Origin: Maritalea sp049801075
GTDB lineage: Bacteria; Pseudomonadota; Alphaproteobacteria; Rhizobiales; Devosiaceae
Length of the DNA: 64,000 nt
Assembly (NCBI RefSeq): GCF_049801075.1
Contig: NZ_JBNAGG010000001.1
Location: forward strand, 1,178,001-1,242,000
Direction of reading: 5' to 3'
Positions 26,119 to 34,836 of the stretch are shown in pieces (the first letter of the stretch is position 1; every line of letters begins with the position of its first letter). The notes under the pieces are model-generated. The model was not told the origin of the DNA and searched no databases. It saw nothing but the letters and a program-made list of their open reading frames with translations. Position numbers and translations under genes: made by a program.

Positions 26119-28557
26119 ATGAACCGATCCGAACGTCGTCGTCAGGAAAAGATGGCAAAAAAACAGCAAGGCGTCGGCACTGGTCAGGGCCCAATTCAAG
26201 ACATGTTGGCAAAAGGCATCGCCCATCATCAAAAAGGCGAGTTACCGCAAGCCGAGCAGCAATATAAAGCCATCTTGAACATTAATCCGCAGAATGGGGA
26301 TGCCAATCATTTAATGGGTTTGTTGGCCAAGCAGGTCGGCAAGCCAGACATTGCCAAACAGTTTTTGGAAAAGGCGTTGCTTGCCAATCCAAATCATCCA
26401 CATTTCCTCAATAATATGGGAGGCGTGCTGAAGGATTTGGGGGATTTGGAGGGTGCACGTACCCACCACATGTTGGCCGTTCAAGCTGATCCGAAATTTG
26501 CGCAAGCCTATAACAGTCTGGGACTAGTTGAGAAAGCGTTGGAAAATAATAACGCGGCCCAACAGGCGTTTGAAACCGCCATTGAACTACAACCGCAGTT
26601 CCCGGAAGCCCTAAGCAATTTAAGCAATCTGTTGGTCGACAAAGGTGACATCGAAAAAGGTCTTAAATACATCGAGTTTGCGATAAAGCTCGCACCAAAA
26701 TTTCTGGACGCTCTATTTAATCGCGCACATGCATTGCAACGCCTCGACCGCATTGAAGACGCAAAGACGCAATATCTGGATTTACTTGAGAAGGCACCGC
26801 AGTTTGCCGCCGCACATCGGAATCTCGGATTGTTGCAGCGGGAAGAGGGGCATTTTGCTGATGCGGTGGCGCATCTGCAAAAGGCGGCCGAAATTGAACC
26901 AAACAATGCCGACCATTATTACAATCTCGGCCTCACGCTAGCCGATCTGGGCGAAAATTCAGAAGCTCTGGCTTGCTTTGAAGGTGCCTATACCCTTAAT
27001 CCAGAACATGCCCACGCCTATAACGATCATGGCAATGTGTTGTTCAATATGGGCAGAAGCCGCGATGCGAGCAACAGCTATGCTAAAGCGATCGAATTGG
27101 CTCCAAACTCGGCTGGGATGCACAATAATGCAGGCAATGCATTTTTGCGTCGTGGGATGCTTGTGGAGGCGAAACAATCGTTAGCACGCGCCCTTGAGCT
27201 GCGCCCTGAATATGCTAGTGCGCACAACAATATGGGCATTCTGTATCAAGAATATGGTTCATTTTCTGCCGCTCAACAGCATTTTGAACAGGCCATTTTG
27301 GCAAATCCAAAATATTCCGAAGCCTATTCCAACATGTTGTTCACGATGAACTATGATCCGTGCAAAAGCGGCGAAGAGATTTTTGAGTGGTACAGGAAAT
27401 ATGATGCAACATTTGCTCAACCACTGAAAGATCAACGGTTACCACATGCCAACGTTAAGGAACCGGAAAAGCGGTTGCGTGTTGGATATGTGAGTTCGAC
27501 ACTCTACAAGCACGCTGCTGCCTATCACCTGCCGCCGCTGTTTGAACATGCGGACCATCAAAATTTTGAGATTTTTGCATATGCGGACATGGCGAAATCT
27601 GACGACTATACCGAACGATACAAAGCCAACAGTGACCATTGGATAAAAACCAACGCGTTAAGCGACTCTGCCTTAGCGAAGCGCATTCAGGCTGACGAAA
27701 TCGATATCTTGGTGGATATTTCCGGCCATGCAAAAGGAAATCGGCTCCAGACCTTTGCTCGGCGCCCTGCTCCTGTATCTTTGCATTGGCTGGACTTCGG
27801 CTATACGACGGGGATGGATGCCATCGATTATTATGTGGGCGATGAGAATGTCACCCCCGAACGAGACGATCATTTATTTGGCGAGCGTGAAGTTTGGCGG
27901 CTGGACGGTCCTTCGGTGGTTTATCGACCGGGATCTGACATGGGCGAAGTCAGTCCCTTGCCAGCCAAGCAAAACGGCTTTGTGACCTTTTGTACTCTGT
28001 CGCGCTCTGTGCGATTGAATGAGAAAACTATCAAAGTGTGGGCCGACATCCTTAAGCGCGTTGATGGCTCAAAGTTGCGCCTGGATAGCCGCAATTATCA
28101 AGATCCTATGATGTGTGATCAGGTGGCGGAAAAGTTTGCCAAATTTGGCATTGAGCATGATCGCTTAATCATGGGTTTTAACAGCCCTCCTTGGGATGTA
28201 TTGCGCGAAATTGACATCGCGCTTGATTGTTTCCCACACAATTCTGGCACAACCCTTTTTGAACATCTTTATATGGGCAACCCCTATGTCACGCTTTACA
28301 ACCGCGCGAGTGTTGGCACATTGGGTGGCGCTATCTTACGCCACGCAGGATTTGGCGAATGGGTGGCGCAAACCGAAGATGAATATGTCGATATTGCCGT
28401 CAATCTAGCCCGTGATCTCGATAAACTGGCCGCCATTCGCAGTACTATGCGCAAAAAATTGGAAGCAAGCCCCGCAATGGATGAGCAGGCTTTCGTGAAG
28501 CGTATGGAAACGGCTTATCGGCAGATGTGGCACCGCTATTGTGAGACAGAGGCATGA
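26119..28557 (+). CDS. TPR-repeat GT41 glycosyltransferase (OGT/SPINDLY-like)
   Basis: An 812-residue cytoplasmic protein. After a basic start, about ten to twelve tetratricopeptide repeats run from about residue 28 to 410. A GT41 catalytic part follows (about 450-800): LRVGYVSSTLYKHAAAYHL with the conserved His, ISGHAKGNRLQTFARRPAPVSLHWL, and LDCFPHNSGTTLFEHLYMGNPYVTL. GT41 enzymes transfer a sugar onto Ser/Thr of proteins or act as adhesin glycosyltransferases. The nucleotide-binding FNNLxKI segment is replaced by FCTLSRSVRL. Its stop overlaps the start of a CDP-glucose synthase gene, so its donor may be the CDP-sugar made downstream rather than UDP-GlcNAc. Confidence 0.85.
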   Translation: MNRSERRRQEKMAKKQQGVGTGQGPIQDMLAKGIAHHQKGELPQAEQQYKAILNINPQNGDANHLMGLLAKQVGKPDIAKQFLEKALLANPNHPHFLNNMGGVLKDLGDLEGARTHHMLAVQADPKFAQAYNSLGLVEKALENNNAAQQAFETAIELQPQFPEALSNLSNLLVDKGDIEKGLKYIEFAIKLAPKFLDALFNRAHALQRLDRIEDAKTQYLDLLEKAPQFAAAHRNLGLLQREEGHFADAVAHLQKAAEIEPNNADHYYNLGLTLADLGENSEALACFEGAYTLNPEHAHAYNDHGNVLFNMGRSRDASNSYAKAIELAPNSAGMHNNAGNAFLRRGMLVEAKQSLARALELRPEYASAHNNMGILYQEYGSFSAAQQHFEQAILANPKYSEAYSNMLFTMNYDPCKSGEEIFEWYRKYDATFAQPLKDQRLPHANVKEPEKRLRVGYVSSTLYKHAAAYHLPPLFEHADHQNFEIFAYADMAKSDDYTERYKANSDHWIKTNALSDSALAKRIQADEIDILVDISGHAKGNRLQTFARRPAPVSLHWLDFGYTTGMDAIDYYVGDENVTPERDDHLFGEREVWRLDGPSVVYRPGSDMGEVSPLPAKQNGFVTFCTLSRSVRLNEKTIKVWADILKRVDGSKLRLDSRNYQDPMMCDQVAEKFAKFGIEHDRLIMGFNSPPWDVLREIDIALDCFPHNSGTTLFEHLYMGNPYVTLYNRASVGTLGGAILRHAGFGEWVAQTEDEYVDIAVNLARDLDKLAAIRSTMRKKLEASPAMDEQAFVKRMETAYRQMWHRYCETEA

Positions 28558-29327
28558 AAGCTGTCATACTCGCCGGAGGACTCGGCACGCGCATTTCAGA
28601 AGAAACGCATTTGCGGCCGAAGCCAATGATTGAGATCGGCGGCATGCCTGTTTTATGGCATATTATGAAACTCTATTCCCATCACGGCATCAATGAGTTT
28701 GTCGTGTGTTGCGGCTATAAGGGCTACGTCATCAAAGAATATTTCGCCAATTACTTTTTACATAAATCCGACGTTACTTTTGACATCGCAAACAATGAAA
28801 TGCATGTGCACGAACGTCACGCAGAACCGTGGAAGGTGACGCTTGTCGATACAGGTATCGACACCCTTACTGGCGGACGGTTGAAGCGCATCGGACACTA
28901 TGTAGCAGACGATGAAGCCTTTTGCATGACTTATGGTGACGGTGTTGCCGATGTGAATATCAGCGAGCTTGTCGATTTCCATCGTGCGCATGGGCGGTTG
29001 GCCACCATCACCGCAGTGGCACCACCCGGGCGTTATGGTGCCTTGGAAACCGAAGGAAACGCCGTGACGGGGTTTAACGAAAAACCACGTGGGGATGGCG
29101 GTTCAATCAATGGCGGCTTTTTTGTTCTTTCGCCGCAATGTATTGATCTGATTGAAAATGATCAGACAAGTTGGGAAGAGCAGCCATTGGTAAAACTGGC
29201 AGAAGTCGATCAATTGCGCGCCTATAACCATGACGGGTTTTGGCAACCAATGGACACATTGCGGGATAAAAACAGATTGGAGCGCGCTTGGCAGTCCGGC
29301 ATGGCACCGTGGAAAGTGTGGGACTAA
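28554..29327 (+). CDS. rfbF: Glucose-1-phosphate cytidylyltransferase
   Basis: A 257-residue nucleotidyltransferase making CDP-glucose from CTP and glucose-1-phosphate. The signature AGGLGTRISEETHLRPKPM is at residues 6-24, with the RfbF-type WHIMKLYSHHGINEFVVC, TYGDGVADV and FNEKPRGDGG segments. The ATG overlaps the TPR glycosyltransferase stop (ATGA). It commits the operon to CDP-linked 6-deoxy sugars. Confidence 0.94.
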   Translation: MKAVILAGGLGTRISEETHLRPKPMIEIGGMPVLWHIMKLYSHHGINEFVVCCGYKGYVIKEYFANYFLHKSDVTFDIANNEMHVHERHAEPWKVTLVDTGIDTLTGGRLKRIGHYVADDEAFCMTYGDGVADVNISELVDFHRAHGRLATITAVAPPGRYGALETEGNAVTGFNEKPRGDGGSINGGFFVLSPQCIDLIENDQTSWEEQPLVKLAEVDQLRAYNHDGFWQPMDTLRDKNRLERAWQSGMAPWKVWD

Positions 29328-29333
29328 CATTTG

Positions 29334-30395
29334 ATGACAGAGCCAAGGCTTGACCCTCATTTTTGGTCTGGAAAAAGAGTTTTGGTGACGGGCCACACTG
29401 GCTTTAAAGGCGCATGGCTTTGCCACTGGTTGCTGCGCCTTGGTGCACAAGTGAGCGGATTTTCGCTGCCACCTGTGAGCAATCCCAATCTATTTCATTT
29501 GCTCAATCTTGAAGGGCGCATGGCAAGCCATCTGGGCGACTTGAGACATATTGATCAAGTGGAACACATTATCCGCTCTGTTCAACCAGATATCGTTTTG
29601 CATTTGGCCGCGCAGGCTCTTGTTCGTCCGTCATATGAAGACCCGCTTTCAACATTCGAAAGCAATGTTATGGGCACCACACATTTGTTGGAGGCCTTGC
29701 GCATTTCGCACCTGCCGGAAGTCTGCCTTGTCGCAACGACAGACAAAGTCTATCGAAACTTGGAACAGGGGAAGCCCTTTAGGGAGGATGATCCGTTGGG
29801 CGGTCATGATCCTTATAGTGCGAGCAAGGCGGCTACTGAAATTGTAATATCGTCCTACCGCCAGAGTTTTTTTGAGCACACCAAATCCAAATTGATCAGC
29901 GTGCGGGCCGGCAATGCGATTGGCGGCGGCGACTGGTCGGTCGACCGCATCATCCCAGATGCTATTAGAGCATGGACACAAGGCGACGTTTTGGCAGTGC
30001 GTCGACCAAATGCGATACGGCCATGGCAGCACGTGTTGGAACCGTTACTTGGCTATCTCTTCTTGTGCCAAAGCGCCAACCAAACACGCCATGCAAGCTA
30101 CAATATTGGTCCGTCTGTTCATGATATGATGACGGTTGGCGAACTGATTCAAAACGCTCAAGCAATGTTCGGCTGCGGCGAAGTGGAATTTAGCGCCAAT
30201 GAAAATGGGCCGCACGAAGCTGGCTTGTTGCAGCTTGATGTTGGGCGTATTGATGAAGAATTTGGCCTGCAACCGCAATTGACCAGTCAACAGGCGCTTC
30301 GCTATACGATCGGCTGGTATAAGGCGTTTTACGACAACAAAGATGCGATAAACCTTTGTGATCAAGATATTGATGCCTTTTTGGGGGCCACATGA
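29334..30395 (+). CDS. rfbG: CDP-glucose 4,6-dehydratase
   Basis: A 353-residue extended SDR enzyme that turns CDP-glucose into CDP-4-keto-6-deoxyglucose. The NAD-binding VTGHTGFKGAWL is near residue 18, the TTDKVY motif near 138, and the catalytic YSASK near 162. The ATG at 29334 is chosen over a TTG one codon earlier. It follows rfbF by 6 nt and overlaps the next gene by 4 nt. Confidence 0.94.
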   Translation: MTEPRLDPHFWSGKRVLVTGHTGFKGAWLCHWLLRLGAQVSGFSLPPVSNPNLFHLLNLEGRMASHLGDLRHIDQVEHIIRSVQPDIVLHLAAQALVRPSYEDPLSTFESNVMGTTHLLEALRISHLPEVCLVATTDKVYRNLEQGKPFREDDPLGGHDPYSASKAATEIVISSYRQSFFEHTKSKLISVRAGNAIGGGDWSVDRIIPDAIRAWTQGDVLAVRRPNAIRPWQHVLEPLLGYLFLCQSANQTRHASYNIGPSVHDMMTVGELIQNAQAMFGCGEVEFSANENGPHEAGLLQLDVGRIDEEFGLQPQLTSQQALRYTIGWYKAFYDNKDAINLCDQDIDAFLGAT

Positions 30396-30949
30396 AATTT
30401 GAGGTCGTCGACACACAGATCGAAGGCGTGAAAATATTGGAACGCCAGCTTGTTGGCGATCTACGCGGAAGTTTTTCCCGGCTATTTTGCTTTGAACAAC
30501 TTCATGCTTTGGGATGGGATAAGCCCGTCGCGCAAACAAACCTCTCCCAAAACCACGGCGCGGGTACTTTGCGGGGGCTGCATCTGCAATTGCCACCCCA
30601 CGCCGAGATGAAGTTTGTGCAGGTGCTGGAAGGCTATGTATTGGATGTCGCGGTTGATTTGCGAAGAGGGTCTGCTACATATGGAGATCATATTGCTGCG
30701 GAGCTTAGCGCCGAAAACCGCCGCGGCTTGCTGATACCAGATGGATGTGCCCATGGTTTTCAAGTGGTGAGCGAAGAAGCCACCCTGCTCTACCATCATT
30801 CAGCGGCCTACCATCCCGAGAGCGAGAGCGGTGTCCGATTTGACGATTGTGATTTGAATATCAATTGGCCGCTGCCGCCAATAAACCTCTCAGCCCGCGA
30901 TGTGGAATTGCCCTCGTTTGCCAGCTTTGGTGATGGGGTGGACCTATGA
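30392..30949 (+). CDS. RmlC-like sugar 3,5-epimerase
   Basis: A 185-residue cupin of the dTDP-4-dehydrorhamnose 3,5-epimerase family. The TLRGLHLQ motif with its conserved His and Arg, the FVQVLEG strand and the DGCAHGFQV segment are intact. Given the CDP pathway around it, the likely substrate is CDP-4-keto-6-deoxyglucose or its C-methyl derivative; C3, C5 or double epimerisation cannot be told. ATGA overlaps with genes on both sides. Confidence 0.88.
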   Translation: MKFEVVDTQIEGVKILERQLVGDLRGSFSRLFCFEQLHALGWDKPVAQTNLSQNHGAGTLRGLHLQLPPHAEMKFVQVLEGYVLDVAVDLRRGSATYGDHIAAELSAENRRGLLIPDGCAHGFQVVSEEATLLYHHSAAYHPESESGVRFDDCDLNINWPLPPINLSARDVELPSFASFGDGVDL

Positions 30950-32172
30950 AATGCCGCCACTGTCAAACAGAACTGCAACATGATCTGATTGATCTTGGCG
31001 AAATGCCACCCTCAAACGCGTATCTCAGCGAAACTGATTTGAAGCGAGCGGAGGCCACATTCCCATTGAAAGTGAAGGTTTGCCATAAGTGCTTTTTGGT
31101 TCAAACCGAGGATTTCACGCGGGCAGATGCCCTTTTCACACCGGACTATGCATATTTTTCATCAGTTTCAAAAAGCTGGTTGAAACATGCGGCTGCGTTT
31201 TCGAAAAATGCCATAGATCGTTTTGACTTGAATTCGGAAAGTTTTGTTGTCGAATTGGCATCGAACGATGGCTATTTGCTTCGGAACTTTATTGCGGCAA
31301 ACATCCCTTGCCTGGGTGTGGAGCCAACTGCAGCCACGGCAGACGCTGCAGAAGAATTGGGCATTCCCCAATGCCGCGAATTCTTCGGCTTGGACATCAG
31401 TGAAAAAATCAAATCCCAATATGGCGGCGCCGATTTGATCGTTGGCAATAATGTTTTGGCCCATGTGCCGGATATCAATGACTTTGTCGCGGGCGCAGCT
31501 CACTTGCTCAAGCCTCGTGGCACGATCAGTTTCGAATTTCCGCACCTTTTAAATTTGCTGCGCGATTTTCAGTTCGATACCATCTATCATGAGCATTTTT
31601 CCTATCTGTCGTTAATCGCGGTGCATTCGATCGCCGCACACGCAAAATTAAAAGTCATTGATGTGGCACAACTGTCCACACATGGCGGCAGCCTACGCGT
31701 TCTTCTTACCCATTCTGATGACCCGCGCGCACCCTCGGGGAATGTGGACGCCATATTGCAGGCGGAGTTGGACGCAGAGTTAAAAGGCATGACAGCCTAT
31801 TCAAAGCTACAAATGGAAGCATCAAGGATTAGGCAAGAGCTGGTTCTGTTTTTGAGCAATGCCAAAAGTATGGGGCAAAAAGTGGTAGGCTATGGCGCCG
31901 CCGCGAAGGGCAACACGCTTTTGAACTTCGCTGGCGTTACACCGGACCTGCTGCCTATGATTGCAGACGCCGCACCGTCCAAACAGGGGAAATATATGCC
32001 CGGCAGCCGCATTCCCATCACATCCCCGGAAAAGCTAATTGAAGAACAACCCGATGCGGTTTTGATCTTACCGTGGAATATCGCGTCAGAAATCATGGAA
32101 TCGCTGAAACCCCAATTGCACCGCAAAACCAAGTTTGTTTGGGCAATTCCGAAGCTGAATATAGCAGAATAG
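30946..32172 (+). CDS. Sugar C-methyltransferase (zinc-binding N-domain type)
   Basis: A 408-residue SAM-dependent enzyme of the TylC3/NovU class. An N-terminal zinc-binding domain has CRHCQTEL and CHKC (Cys 3, 6, 46 and 49 region). A Rossmann methyltransferase domain has ELASNDGYLLRNF near residue 104. The C-terminal domain has VVGYGAAAKGNTLLNF. Members add a C-methyl group at C3 of a 4-keto-6-deoxy nucleotide sugar. This predicts a branched-chain sugar product. Confidence 0.87.
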   Translation: MKCRHCQTELQHDLIDLGEMPPSNAYLSETDLKRAEATFPLKVKVCHKCFLVQTEDFTRADALFTPDYAYFSSVSKSWLKHAAAFSKNAIDRFDLNSESFVVELASNDGYLLRNFIAANIPCLGVEPTAATADAAEELGIPQCREFFGLDISEKIKSQYGGADLIVGNNVLAHVPDINDFVAGAAHLLKPRGTISFEFPHLLNLLRDFQFDTIYHEHFSYLSLIAVHSIAAHAKLKVIDVAQLSTHGGSLRVLLTHSDDPRAPSGNVDAILQAELDAELKGMTAYSKLQMEASRIRQELVLFLSNAKSMGQKVVGYGAAAKGNTLLNFAGVTPDLLPMIADAAPSKQGKYMPGSRIPITSPEKLIEEQPDAVLILPWNIASEIMESLKPQLHRKTKFVWAIPKLNIAE

Positions 32173-32230
32173 AAATTTTACGTTACACTGACATTGAATC
32201 GAAATCTCGATCCGCTTTTTGAGGCCCAAT

Positions 32231-33367
32231 ATGAGCGATATTCCAGTATTTAAACCACTAATCGGACCTGATGAAATTGGCGCTGCCACTGAATCTCTTG
32301 AAATGGGTTGGCTCGGCATGGGGAGCTATGTGGCGCAGTTCGAAGAAAAAATCGCGGAAGTGATCAACGCGCCTGATCGGCATGTATCGGCGGTCAGCAC
32401 AGGCACGGCCGCATTGCATGTTGCATTGCTTGTCGCTGGCGTTGAAGCGGGCGACGAGGTCATTGTGTCGGCGTTTAATTGCTCGGCCGACTATCAAGCC
32501 ATCAGTTGGGTGGGTGCGGATATCGTATTTTGCGACTGTGATGATGATACCCTGGAACTGGATATCGACAAGGCCGAAGAGTTGGTCAGCGACAAGACCA
32601 AGGCCATCATCATCATGGATTATGATTGCATCATATCCGATTACGACAAGGTCGAAGCTTTTGCACAAAAGCATAAACTGCGGGTCATTCACGATGCTTG
32701 CCACTCTTTCGGCTCTCACTATAAGGGCAAGCCTGTAGGCTCATATTCGGATATCTGTGTGTTCAGTTTCGATCCCGTCAAAACCATCACCTGCCTTGAT
32801 GGCGGTGCGGTAGTTGTGCGCACTGAGGAGGAACAGAAATATGTTCGAGAGCTACGCCTTCTCGGTATGCAGCAACCATCTGAGGTGATGTATCAGAACA
32901 AGCGTGCGTGGACATTTGATGTGGAACGGGTTGGCTTCCGCTACCACATGTTAAACTTGCACGCGGCGATTGGTGTCAAACAGATCGAGAAACTAAAGCA
33001 AATTCGCGAGACGCGCGTGGCCGCCTCACAACGTTATTCGGAACGCCTGAAGCCTGTGACTGAAGTACGAACACCAAAGTCGACCTTCAGCGATGTAAAT
33101 CCCTTCCTTTATTATATTCGTGTACCAAGCGAGGACCGGGATGATTTGCGGGCCTATCTTAAAGAGAGCGGTGTCGATACCGGTATCCATTGGCAGCCGG
33201 GCCATTGGTTCACGCTTTGGAAAGACTGCCGCAAGGGGGATTTAAGCGTTACCGATGCCGTAGGGCACGAAATCTTGTCGCTACCGCTCCACTCCATGAT
33301 GGACTTGTCGCTCGTTGATCAAGTTAGCGACACAATTGCTAATTTCTTTTCGAATAAGGCAAAATAG
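32231..33367 (+). CDS. DegT/DnrJ/EryC1 sugar aminotransferase
   Basis: A 378-residue PLP aminotransferase acting on keto-sugars. It has VSTGTAALHVALL, HDACHSFGSHY, and the PLP lysine in CVFSFDPVKTITCLDGG (SFxxxK). Because Lys is present, it is not a His-type RfbH 3-dehydrase. The ATG at 32231 has GAGG 6 nt upstream. Amination probably occurs at the 4-keto carbon left by the dehydratase. A 58-nt gap separates it from the methyltransferase gene; the formyltransferase gene begins directly at its stop. Confidence 0.9.
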   Translation: MSDIPVFKPLIGPDEIGAATESLEMGWLGMGSYVAQFEEKIAEVINAPDRHVSAVSTGTAALHVALLVAGVEAGDEVIVSAFNCSADYQAISWVGADIVFCDCDDDTLELDIDKAEELVSDKTKAIIIMDYDCIISDYDKVEAFAQKHKLRVIHDACHSFGSHYKGKPVGSYSDICVFSFDPVKTITCLDGGAVVVRTEEEQKYVRELRLLGMQQPSEVMYQNKRAWTFDVERVGFRYHMLNLHAAIGVKQIEKLKQIRETRVAASQRYSERLKPVTEVRTPKSTFSDVNPFLYYIRVPSEDRDDLRAYLKESGVDTGIHWQPGHWFTLWKDCRKGDLSVTDAVGHEILSLPLHSMMDLSLVDQVSDTIANFFSNKAK

Positions 33368-34192
33368 ATGGGCAAACCAAGTGTCATCTTTATGGGTTCC
33401 AAACCCGGTTCGGTCGTCGCGCTGACCCACCTACATGAACAAGGTTGGAATATCAGAGCAGTGTGCGTGTCTGGCACCATTTCCCACCCATGGTATCCAG
33501 AGCCTGACCTCAAGACTGCGGCAAAATCGCTAGGGGTTCCGGTTGTAAAGCAAGGCGAACTCACCACGCTTGTCGATGATGTAGATGTAGTGATTTCCTA
33601 CATGTTTAGACATCTTGTGAAACCAGAAATTGCATCGAAAGCAAAGTGCGCTGCCGTGAATTTCCATGCGGCGCCCTTGCCCGAATATGGTGGCTGGGGC
33701 ACCTATAATTTAGCAATTTTGGAAAATAAAAAGGAATTTGGGTGCACATGCCATCACTTAGGTGAAGGTTTTGATGACGGCCCCTTGCTTAAGGTACGTC
33801 GCTTTCCAATAGAGCCTGACATCTTGACAGGTTTTGCGTTGGAACAACTTGCGCAAAGAGAGATGATTTCCCTATTCAAAGAATTTGTTGAGATGATTGA
33901 ACATGGCGAGGAGTTGCCATCAGATGCACAACCAAAGCATCAAGTTCGCTACCACTCGCTAGATGAATTTTTGCCAATGAAGAAAATTCCGGAAGGTGCA
34001 GATCAAATCACCATTGACCGCTATGCGAGGGCCTTTTGGTTTCCACCATATGAAGGTGCATATTTTGAGCAAAATGGCACCAAATTTGAGGTAGTTCCGC
34101 AAGTTGCGCGGGAGGCAATGGCCGGGCATCTCTGCGCCGACGTGCTGACTGATTTGTTTGAACAATTAAGGCGTGAAGATGCAGATCAATGA
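33368..34192 (+). CDS. Sugar N-formyltransferase
   Basis: A 274-residue formyltransferase-fold enzyme using N10-formyl-THF. The catalytic set Asn/His/Asp is seen in NFHAAPLPEYGG (near residue 98) and GFDDGPLL. Sequence after about residue 180 differs from Fmt and is shorter. Placed right after a sugar aminotransferase, it should formylate the new amino group, as in VioF- or QdtF-type pathways. It starts at the nucleotide after the aminotransferase stop and overlaps the next gene by 14 nt. Confidence 0.86.
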   Translation: MGKPSVIFMGSKPGSVVALTHLHEQGWNIRAVCVSGTISHPWYPEPDLKTAAKSLGVPVVKQGELTTLVDDVDVVISYMFRHLVKPEIASKAKCAAVNFHAAPLPEYGGWGTYNLAILENKKEFGCTCHHLGEGFDDGPLLKVRRFPIEPDILTGFALEQLAQREMISLFKEFVEMIEHGEELPSDAQPKHQVRYHSLDEFLPMKKIPEGADQITIDRYARAFWFPPYEGAYFEQNGTKFEVVPQVAREAMAGHLCADVLTDLFEQLRREDADQ

Positions 34193-34823
34193 GCTTGCAG
34201 AACATGTTGCGCGCCAACTGAATAATCTACTGCCGGACACTGATATTGAAGATGTGTGCGCCGAGATCGAAACGCATCTGCCGCGCACGCTGGAACGCCT
34301 ACACCACCTCATCAAACATGTTAAGATGTGGACGCCCGGCAAGTTCGACCATCTACACTCAACCCAATATTGCACGTTTCTATATTTGCTCAGCAATGAA
34401 ATTTACACTCAGACAAGGGTACGTGAGCTTCCGACACGTTTGTTTCTGCTGAACAAGGCTATGAATGCCATCGACCTCTTTTATGAAATTGAGATGCCCC
34501 CCGTGTTTTTCATTGGTCATTCGGCCGGAATTGTTTTGGCCAAAGCGACATATGGCAATTTTCTTGTGCTTTATCAAAATTCGACTGTTGGCAAAAACCA
34601 CGGGCTTGCCCCCACGATCGGTGATGGCGTGATCATATATCCCAACAGCGCGATCATAGGTGACACAAATATCGGTGATCATTGCGTGTTGGGACAGGGC
34701 ACAAGCGTGGTCAATCAAACTGTGCCCAACAATCAGTTTGTTTTTAATGGAGTTGGCGCGAAACCGTTGCTAAAACCAAACACGCAAAGCCAACTACCTT
34801 TGGAAGAATATTTCCGCGTTTAG
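34179..34823 (+). CDS. Left-handed beta-helix acyltransferase (SAT-like)
   Basis: A 214-residue hexapeptide-repeat acyltransferase. An N-terminal helical part (about 1-100) is followed by a beta-helix with VFFIGHSAGIVLAKATYGNF and TIGDGVIIYPNSAIIGDTNIGDHCVLGQGTSV features, similar to serine acetyltransferase. In this operon it more likely O-acetylates the sugar than makes O-acetylserine. The ATG at 34179 is preferred to the GTG at 34173 because AAGG lies 7 nt upstream. Confidence 0.8.
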   Translation: MQINELAEHVARQLNNLLPDTDIEDVCAEIETHLPRTLERLHHLIKHVKMWTPGKFDHLHSTQYCTFLYLLSNEIYTQTRVRELPTRLFLLNKAMNAIDLFYEIEMPPVFFIGHSAGIVLAKATYGNFLVLYQNSTVGKNHGLAPTIGDGVIIYPNSAIIGDTNIGDHCVLGQGTSVVNQTVPNNQFVFNGVGAKPLLKPNTQSQLPLEEYFRV

Positions 34824-34836
34824 AAGGATTTAGCCT

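Noticed and set aside
32231..33367. RfbH-type CDP-4-keto-6-deoxyglucose 3-dehydrase
   Set aside because: RfbH has His at the PLP Lys position and an iron-sulfur Cys set. Here Lys is present in SFDPVK and the Cys set is absent, so it is an aminotransferase.
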